Positions 59,231 through 64,000 of a stretch of DNA of 64,000 nucleotides are shown here, piece after piece. The notes under the pieces were generated by a model. The model was not told the DNA's origin. It ran no database searches and saw only the letters and a list, made by a program, of their open reading frames with translations. Location of the stretch: contig NZ_JXST01000010.1 of assembly GCF_000878195.1 (NCBI RefSeq), forward strand, positions 1 through 64,000, read 5' to 3'. Source of the stretch: Mycolicibacterium llatzerense. GTDB lineage: Bacteria > Actinomycetota > Actinomycetes > Mycobacteriales > Mycobacteriaceae. Each line of letters starts with the position of its first letter. Position 1 is the first letter of the stretch. Both the position numbers and the translations under genes were made by a program.

Positions 59231-60504
59231 CTGTTGGCCTCCGCCGCAGCGTGCAGCGCCTCACCCCGAGCGCCCTGGTCATGATGGCTGAGCGCCTGAA
59301 TCGACACGTCGTGACCCTCGGCCGCCTTACGCAGCGCGCCCACGGTGGCCTGCTCACGCGAGATGTGCTGGAACGGATCGAAGTTGTACCAACGCATCGC
59401 GTTCTCGTGCGTGATCTTGTTGATCTCGTCGTCCGGGACACTGTTGGCGGACAACACATCCCACAGTTCCTCAGGCGCACCCGGCCACATCGAGTCGCTG
59501 TGCGGGTAGTCGGCTTCCCAACAGATGTTGTCGATGCCGATGTTGTTGCGCAGCGTGACACCCACGGAGTCGCTGATGAAGCACGTCAGGAAGTGCTCAC
59601 GGAACACCTCACTGGGAATCTTGCCCTTGAAGTCCTGCTTGGTCCAGGTCGAGTGCATCTCGTAAGTGCGGTCCGCGCGCTCGAGGAAGTACGGAATCCA
59701 CCCGGTGCCACCCTCGGACAGCGCGATCTTGAGGTCCGGATATTCCTTGATGGGCCGCGACCACAGCAGATCGGCGGCAGCCTGCACGATGTTCATGGGC
59801 TGCAGGGTGATCATGACGTCCAACGGGGCGTCGGGCGCGGTCATGACCAGCTTTCCCGACGACCCGATGTGGATGTTCATCACCATTCCGGTGTCGCACA
59901 GCGCTTCCCACAGCGGTTTCCAGTACGGATCGTGGAAGCTGGGGTATCCCATGGCCGCCGGGTTCTCCGTGAAGGTCAGCGCATGCACGCCCTTCTTGGC
60001 GACGCGCCGCACCTCCTGCGCGCATTTCTCGGCATTCCAGATCACCGGGATGGCCATCGGAATGAAACGGGCGGGGTAGGCACCACACCACTCGTCGATG
60101 TGCCAGTCGTTGTAGGCCTGCACCAGCGCGAGCGAGAAGTCCTCGTCCTCGGTGGCGAACAACCGGCCCGCGAAGCCGGGGAACGACGGGAAACAGATGG
60201 AGCCCAGGATGCCGCCGGCGTTCATGTCCTTGACCCGCTCGTCGACGTTGTAGCAGCCAGGCCGGATCTCATCGAGACCCTGCGGTTCCAGCCCGTACTC
60301 CTCCTTGGGGCGGCCGGCTACCGCGTTCAGCGCGACGTTCGGAATGACGACGTCGCGGAACTTCCACATGTCGCTGCCGTCGGCGTTGTGCACCAGGCGG
60401 GGCGCGTCGTCGAGGTACTTCGCGGGGAGGTGGTTCTGGAACATGTCCGGCGGTTCGACCAGATGGTCGTCCACGCTGATCAGGATCATGTCGTCCTTGT
60501 TCAT
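59227..60504 (-). CDS. PF04909-type metal-dependent amidohydrolase
   Basis: A 425-residue amidohydrolase-2 family enzyme with an intact N-terminal signature VDDHLVEPP (Asp13, His14, Glu17), a barrel HIGSSGK and the late aspartate in CWEADYPHSDSMWPG. A GGGAGGAAGGG ribosome-binding site precedes the ATG. It is the first gene of the operon with two acyl-CoA dehydrogenases, SDR, CoA-transferase and hydratase, and shares the promoter gap with the divergent third Rieske operon. It may open a ring or hydrolyse a 1,3-diketone-like bond, giving the acid that the CoA-transferase takes up; this is inference. Confidence 0.88.
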   Translation of the reverse strand: MNKDDMILISVDDHLVEPPDMFQNHLPAKYLDDAPRLVHNADGSDMWKFRDVVIPNVALNAVAGRPKEEYGLEPQGLDEIRPGCYNVDERVKDMNAGGILGSICFPSFPGFAGRLFATEDEDFSLALVQAYNDWHIDEWCGAYPARFIPMAIPVIWNAEKCAQEVRRVAKKGVHALTFTENPAAMGYPSFHDPYWKPLWEALCDTGMVMNIHIGSSGKLVMTAPDAPLDVMITLQPMNIVQAAADLLWSRPIKEYPDLKIALSEGGTGWIPYFLERADRTYEMHSTWTKQDFKGKIPSEVFREHFLTCFISDSVGVTLRNNIGIDNICWEADYPHSDSMWPGAPEELWDVLSANSVPDDEINKITHENAMRWYNFDPFQHISREQATVGALRKAAEGHDVSIQALSHHDQGARGEALHAAAEANS

Positions 60505-60548
60505 TACAGCCCTTCCTCCCGCTCAGTTCTCTATGAATGGAAACTAGC

Positions 60549-60565
60549 TTCTCTTGTAAAGAGAA
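60549..60565. promoter_or_regulatory. Inverted repeat in the divergent promoter gap
   Basis: TTCTCTTGTAAAGAGAA is a perfect palindrome with a GTA centre, 45 bases before the amidohydrolase operon. It has the reverse order of the GAGAAT motif (TTCTC first) and so is probably a separate site. A weak 8-of-12 GAGAAT-type match (GGAAAC-TAG-CTTCTC, 60539-60553) overlaps it. Confidence 0.4.
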
Positions 60566-60669
60566 TCAATGTCTAGGGCGCGATACGCTGCGCAACCAGG
60601 CAACACGCCACGCCAAACAAGACCCGGCGTTGACCGCGGCGACGAAACGTGCAAATGTATTAGTCAGAA

Positions 60670-60688
60670 ATGAGAATCCCATTCTCAT
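60670..60688. promoter_or_regulatory. Operator site G, perfect GAGAAT-N3-ATTCTC palindrome
   Basis: ATGAGAATCCCATTCTCAT is a perfect 19-base palindrome 20 bases before the CMD gene start. It should control the third Rieske operon and perhaps the divergent amidohydrolase operon. Confidence 0.75.
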
Positions 60689-60708
60689 CGACGAGAGGAA
60701 CAGGCCTG

Positions 60709-61239
60709 ATGCGGCTTCCCCCGCTTCCCGCGGATCGCTGGGACGACGAGGTCGACACGGCTCTGGCAGGCCTCGTATCGGACGAGCAGCGCGATCCAGA
60801 AAAAGTGAGCAATCTGATCGGCACGCTTGCCCGCCACCCGAAGCTGGCCAGGCCTTACCTTCGGTACAGCTTCTATCTCCTGTACTCGTCGACACTGCCG
60901 GACCGGGTCCGCGAGCTCGCCATTCTGCGCGTCGCGCACCGGACGGGCAGCGAGTACGAATGGTTCCAGCACGTCAAGATCGGGCGTGAGGTGGGACTGT
61001 CCGACGATGAGATCGATGCCGTCACCCGTGGAGAAGCCGGCGACGACTTCGAGCGAGCGGTGCTGATCGCGGCCGACGAACTGCTCGACAAGTTCAACCT
61101 TTCCGATGCCACTTGGTCAGCGCTGAGCGAGCGGCTCGAAGAGCGTCAGCTGATGGACCTGATGTTCACCATCGGTACATATGCAGCGCTGGCAATGGCT
61201 TTCAACACATTTGGCTTAGAGCTGGACAAGGAGACGTAA
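60709..61239 (+). CDS. Carboxymuconolactone decarboxylase/AhpD-fold protein without cysteines
   Basis: A 176-residue CMD-family protein (AhpD fold). The core VRELAILRVAHRTGSEYEWFQHV has Glu69 and His88 at the expected places, but the CxxC/CxxxC redox cysteines are absent; the whole protein has no cysteine. It is therefore more like a decarboxylase, lactone hydrolase or isomerase than a peroxidase. The ATG has an AGAGGAA site upstream; an in-frame ATG at 60670 lies in the operator. It is the first gene before the third Rieske oxygenase, four bases away. Confidence 0.85.
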   Translation: MRLPPLPADRWDDEVDTALAGLVSDEQRDPEKVSNLIGTLARHPKLARPYLRYSFYLLYSSTLPDRVRELAILRVAHRTGSEYEWFQHVKIGREVGLSDDEIDAVTRGEAGDDFERAVLIAADELLDKFNLSDATWSALSERLEERQLMDLMFTIGTYAALAMAFNTFGLELDKET

Positions 61240-61243
61240 ACAT

Positions 61244-62551
61244 ATGGCCCACTTCCCCAAACCCGCTGCAGGCAGCTGGACCGAGAACTGGCCCGAACTG
61301 GGCACAGCACCGGTCGACTACACCGACTCCATTGACCCGGAGCAGTGGAAGCTGGAGCAGCAGGCGATCTTCCGTAAGACCTGGCTGCACGTGGGCCGCG
61401 TCGAGCGGCTGCCCAAGGTAGGTAGCTACTTCACCCGCGAGATGCCGTCGGTCGGTGCCGGGACGTCCATCATCATCGTCAAGGACAAAGACGAGACGGT
61501 GCGGGCGTTCTACAACCTGTGCCGGCACCGCGGCAACAAGCTGGTGTGGAACGACTATCCGGGCGAGGAGGTATCCGGCTCCTGCCGGCAGTTCACCTGC
61601 AAGTACCACGCCTGGCGTTACGCGCTCAACGGCGACCTGACGTTCATCCAGCAGGAGCAGGAGTTCTTCGACATCGACAAGGCCGACTACCCGCTCAAGC
61701 CGGTGCGCTGCGAGGTGTGGGAAGGGTTCGTCTTCGTCAACTTCGACGACGAGGCCGCGCCGCTGGCCGAGTACCTCGGCGATTTCGCAAAAGGTCTGGA
61801 GGGCTACCCCTTCCACGAGATGACCGAGGTCTACAGCTATCGCTCGGACATCAAGGCGAACTGGAAGCTGTTCATCGACGCCTTCGTCGAGTTCTATCAC
61901 GCACCGATCCTGCACATGAAGCAGGCGACCAAGGAGGAAGCCGACAAGCTCGCCAAGGTTGGCTTCGAGGCGCTGCACTACGACATCAAGGGCGATCATT
62001 CGATGATCTCGTCCTGGGGCGGCATGAGCCCGCCCAAGGACCTCAGCATGGTCAAGCCGATCGAACGGATTCTGCACAGCGGCCTGTTTGGTCCGTGGGA
62101 CCGGCCCGACATCAAGGGCATCCTGCCCGACGAGCTTCCGCCGGCCGTCAACCCGGCGCGGCAGAAGACCTGGGGCCAGGACTCTTTCGAGTTCTTCCCC
62201 AACTTCACGCTGTTGCTGTGGGTTCCCGGTTGGTACCTCACCTACAACTACTGGCCCACAGGCGTGGACAGCCACATCTTCGAGGCGAACCTCTACTTCG
62301 TCCCTCCGAAGAACACCCGGCAACGACTCTCGCAGGAACTGGCGGCGGTGACCTTCAAGGAGTACGCCCTGCAGGACGCCAACACTTTGGAGGCCACCCA
62401 GACTCAGATCGGCACCCGAGCGGTCACCGAATTCCCGTTGTGCGATCAGGAGATTCTGCTGCGCCACCTGCACCACACCGCGCACAAGTATGTCGACGGC
62501 TACAAGTCTGAGCAGTCCGTGACGACGAATGGGAGAGTTGCACATGTCTGA
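61244..62551 (+). CDS. Rieske non-haem iron oxygenase, large subunit (copy 3)
   Basis: A 435-residue Rieske oxygenase. Cluster ligands are Cys93-x-His95 (CRHRG) and Cys119-x2-His122 (CKYHAW); the mononuclear iron site is NWKLFIDAFVEFYHAPILH. It has the family start HFPKPAAGSWTE and a slightly longer C-terminus than the other copies. Its end overlaps the small partner gene by eight bases. No reductase lies next to it. It is controlled by a GAGAAT palindrome, unlike the two other copies, which have TATCAA-type sites. Confidence 0.92.
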   Translation: MAHFPKPAAGSWTENWPELGTAPVDYTDSIDPEQWKLEQQAIFRKTWLHVGRVERLPKVGSYFTREMPSVGAGTSIIIVKDKDETVRAFYNLCRHRGNKLVWNDYPGEEVSGSCRQFTCKYHAWRYALNGDLTFIQQEQEFFDIDKADYPLKPVRCEVWEGFVFVNFDDEAAPLAEYLGDFAKGLEGYPFHEMTEVYSYRSDIKANWKLFIDAFVEFYHAPILHMKQATKEEADKLAKVGFEALHYDIKGDHSMISSWGGMSPPKDLSMVKPIERILHSGLFGPWDRPDIKGILPDELPPAVNPARQKTWGQDSFEFFPNFTLLLWVPGWYLTYNYWPTGVDSHIFEANLYFVPPKNTRQRLSQELAAVTFKEYALQDANTLEATQTQIGTRAVTEFPLCDQEILLRHLHHTAHKYVDGYKSEQSVTTNGRVAHV

Positions 62552-62882
62552 GACAGCTTTGCTGCCAGCAGAATTCGCCGACCTCGAGCGGTTCTCCGAC
62601 TGGATTCTGGCGACGGAGCCCGAGCGCTACGCCAAGCGGCTGGCATCCAGCATGGCCGAGATGCAGGACCTCTACGACGTCGGCCTGGCCCGGCTGGAAG
62701 AGGTCATGGTCTACCTGGACGCCCGATTCCCCTTGCACGACATGCCAGATGACGCCAAGCGGTTGATGCACCTGATGCAGTCGGTCGTCATGGTGTCCTT
62801 CCCGGTCGAGGTGTGGAAGCAGCCGCGCGTCCTCGACAGCGGTGCTGCGTGGGTCGAGCTCATCAAGGAGCCGGTGGTCTAG
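62544..62882 (+). CDS. Small Rieske-oxygenase-associated protein, copy 3
   Basis: A 112-residue helical protein related to those at 38.2 and 43.7 kb: LLPAEFADLERFSDW, ATEPERYAKRLASSMAEMQ, HDMPDDAKRLMHLMQSVVMV and EVWKQPRVLDSGA. The core between residues 40 and 70 has diverged (LYDVGLARLEEVMVYLDARF). ATG with GGGAGAG upstream, within the end of the Rieske gene. As in the other two modules it is directly downstream of a Rieske oxygenase. Function unknown. Confidence 0.8.
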   Translation: MSETALLPAEFADLERFSDWILATEPERYAKRLASSMAEMQDLYDVGLARLEEVMVYLDARFPLHDMPDDAKRLMHLMQSVVMVSFPVEVWKQPRVLDSGAAWVELIKEPVV

Positions 62883-62885
62883 ACC

Positions 62886-64000
62886 GTGCTCACTCTCAAA
62901 GCCGCTGGGCTGCTTGACGTCGACGCCGGGGAGATCGTTCGCCCGGGCATCGTGCGCGTCGACGGTGACCGGATCGTGGGAGTGGGAGGTCCGGTCGCAG
63001 GTGAGGTGATCGACCTCGGCGACGCGATCCTGCTGCCGGGCCTGATGGACATGGAGGTCAACCTCCTGATGGGCGGCCGAGGCGAAAACCCCGGCTTGTC
63101 CCAGGTTCAGGACGATCCGCCGACCCGGGTGCTGCGCGCGGTCGGCAATGCGCGCCGGACCCTCCGCGCGGGGTTCACCACGGTGCGAAACCTCGGCCTG
63201 TTCGTCAAGACCGGTGGATATCTGCTCGACGTCGCGCTGGGCAAGGCGATCGACGCCGGCTGGATCGACGGACCACGCATCGTGCCGGCCGGCCACGCCA
63301 TCACCCCGACCGGCGGCCACCTGGACCCCACGATGTTCGCCGCGTTCGCCCCCAACACGCTCGAACTCACCATCGAAGAAGGCATCGCCAACGGCGTCGA
63401 CGAGATCCGCAAGGCGGTCCGCTACCAGATCAAGCACGGCGCCCAGCTGATCAAGGTCTGCTGTTCGGGCGGCGTCATGTCGATGACCGGACCGCCTGGC
63501 GCACAGCACTATTCGGACGAGGAACTGTGCGCGATCGTCGACGAGGCACATCGGCGTGGCCTGCGCGTCGCCGCACATACACACGGCGCCGAAGCGGTCA
63601 TGCATGCCGTCGACGCCGGCATCGACTGCATCGAACACGGCTTCCTGATCGATGACGAGGCCATCGCCTCGATGGTCCAGCACGGCACCTTCCTGGTGAG
63701 CACCCGGCGGCTGGCCGACGCCATGGACGTCTCGCACGCCCCACCCGAACTGCAGGCCAAGGCAGCCGAGATGTTTCCCATCGCACGCAAGTCGATCCTG
63801 GCCGCATACGAAGCCGGGGTGAAGGTCGCAGTCGGCACCGACGCACCGGCCATCCCGCACGGCAAGAACGCCGACGAACTCGTCACTCTCGTCGAGTTGG
63901 GCCTGCCGCCGCTGGCGGTGCTCCGGGGCGCCACCACCATCGCGGCCGACCTGCTCAATGTCACCGACCGCGGCCGAATCGCCGAAGGCCTGCTCGCCGA
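62886..64000 (+). CDS. Amidohydrolase (imidazolonepropionase-like) with altered HxH motif, cut by the right edge
   Basis: 371 codons are seen; the 3-prime end is outside the window. It is a close homologue of the gene at 42.4 kb: FTTVRNLGLFVKTGGYLLDVAL, VPAGHAITPTGGHLDPT, VAAHTHGAEAV, CIEHGF and VGTDAPAIPHG are shared. The H-x-H motif is again replaced, LPGLMDMEVNLL with Glu57 and Asn59. It starts with GTG three bases after the small-protein stop. The gene order Rieske, small protein, amidohydrolase matches the 42.4-45.3 kb operon exactly. Confidence 0.85.
   Translation, partial: MLTLKAAGLLDVDAGEIVRPGIVRVDGDRIVGVGGPVAGEVIDLGDAILLPGLMDMEVNLLMGGRGENPGLSQVQDDPPTRVLRAVGNARRTLRAGFTTVRNLGLFVKTGGYLLDVALGKAIDAGWIDGPRIVPAGHAITPTGGHLDPTMFAAFAPNTLELTIEEGIANGVDEIRKAVRYQIKHGAQLIKVCCSGGVMSMTGPPGAQHYSDEELCAIVDEAHRRGLRVAAHTHGAEAVMHAVDAGIDCIEHGFLIDDEAIASMVQHGTFLVSTRRLADAMDVSHAPPELQAKAAEMFPIARKSILAAYEAGVKVAVGTDAPAIPHGKNADELVTLVELGLPPLAVLRGATTIAADLLNVTDRGRIAEGLLA

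Noticed and set aside
1..64000. tRNA, rRNA, CRISPR arrays, insertion sequences, prophage or integrase genes
   Set aside because: None was seen by reading for cloverleaf ends, repeat arrays or transposase motifs; short direct repeats found are local slippage products.

Overview
The window is GC-rich actinobacterial DNA, most likely from an environmental member of the Mycobacteriaceae (Mycolicibacterium-like). The case for this is a yrbE-mce operon, a secreted DUF732 protein, a mycofactocin-coupled type dehydrogenase, small cytochrome P450 ferredoxins, AveC-family membrane proteins and long runs of ATGA/GTGA/TGATG-coupled genes. No tRNA, rRNA, CRISPR array, transposase or phage gene was seen. 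Both window edges cut a gene: mceE on the left and an amidohydrolase on the right.

Layout. (1) 1-10245, minus strand: an aldehyde dehydrogenase, a ketosynthase/DUF35 fusion and an SCP-x-type thiolase run directly into yrbEA-yrbEB-mceA-B-C-D-E, so a lipid importer is co-organised with acyl-CoA genes. (2) 10364-20322: a secreted thioredoxin-fold protein, DUF732, a PF04909 amidohydrolase, TetR, P450, CoA-transferase, two SDRs with ferredoxin and P450, and a TipA-like MerR. (3) 20345-26598: an acyl-CoA dehydrogenase pair divergent from two amidohydrolases, a Rieske ferredoxin and an alpha/beta hydrolase, then a small hypothetical gene on the minus strand. (4) 26597-35488, plus strand: NuoF-like flavoprotein, ferredoxin, DUF35-thiolase, hydrolase, two beta-hydroxyacid-type dehydrogenases, P450, ferredoxin, a DapB-like reductase and SDR, almost all overlapping by a few bases. 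(5) 35513-37298: P450, ferredoxin, DUF1330. (6) 37393-45276: two Rieske oxygenase operons, one with its own KshB-type reductase, SDR and TauD-type dioxygenase, the other with an amidohydrolase and a MarR regulator. (7) 45359-52943: TetR divergent from two AveC-like membrane proteins followed by a MoxR/CbbQ-type AAA ATPase and a VWA (NorD/CbbO-like) protein, then a phosphotransferase and a quinone oxidoreductase. (8) 52940-60504: hypothetical, TetR, then a beta-oxidation-like run (acyl-CoA dehydrogenase, enoyl-CoA hydratase, CoA-transferase, SDR, acyl-CoA dehydrogenase, amidohydrolase). (9) 60709-64000: cysteine-less CMD protein, a third Rieske oxygenase, its small partner and an amidohydrolase.

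Together this reads as one catabolic island for an unidentified hydrophobic, probably polycyclic or isoprenoid-like, substrate: Mce import, oxygenation by four P450s and three Rieske enzymes, CoA activation or transfer, and side-chain or ring breakdown. The strongest regional signal is a palindrome, GAGAAT-N3-ATTCTC, found at seven promoter positions across 50 kb. It would place the mce operon, the P450s, the amidohydrolases and one Rieske operon under one regulator. A second motif, TATCAA-N4-TTGATA, sits in front of the other Rieske operons. The AveC pair coupled to MoxR/VWA genes, and the repeated Rieske/small-protein/amidohydrolase module, are the best candidates for undescribed biochemistry.
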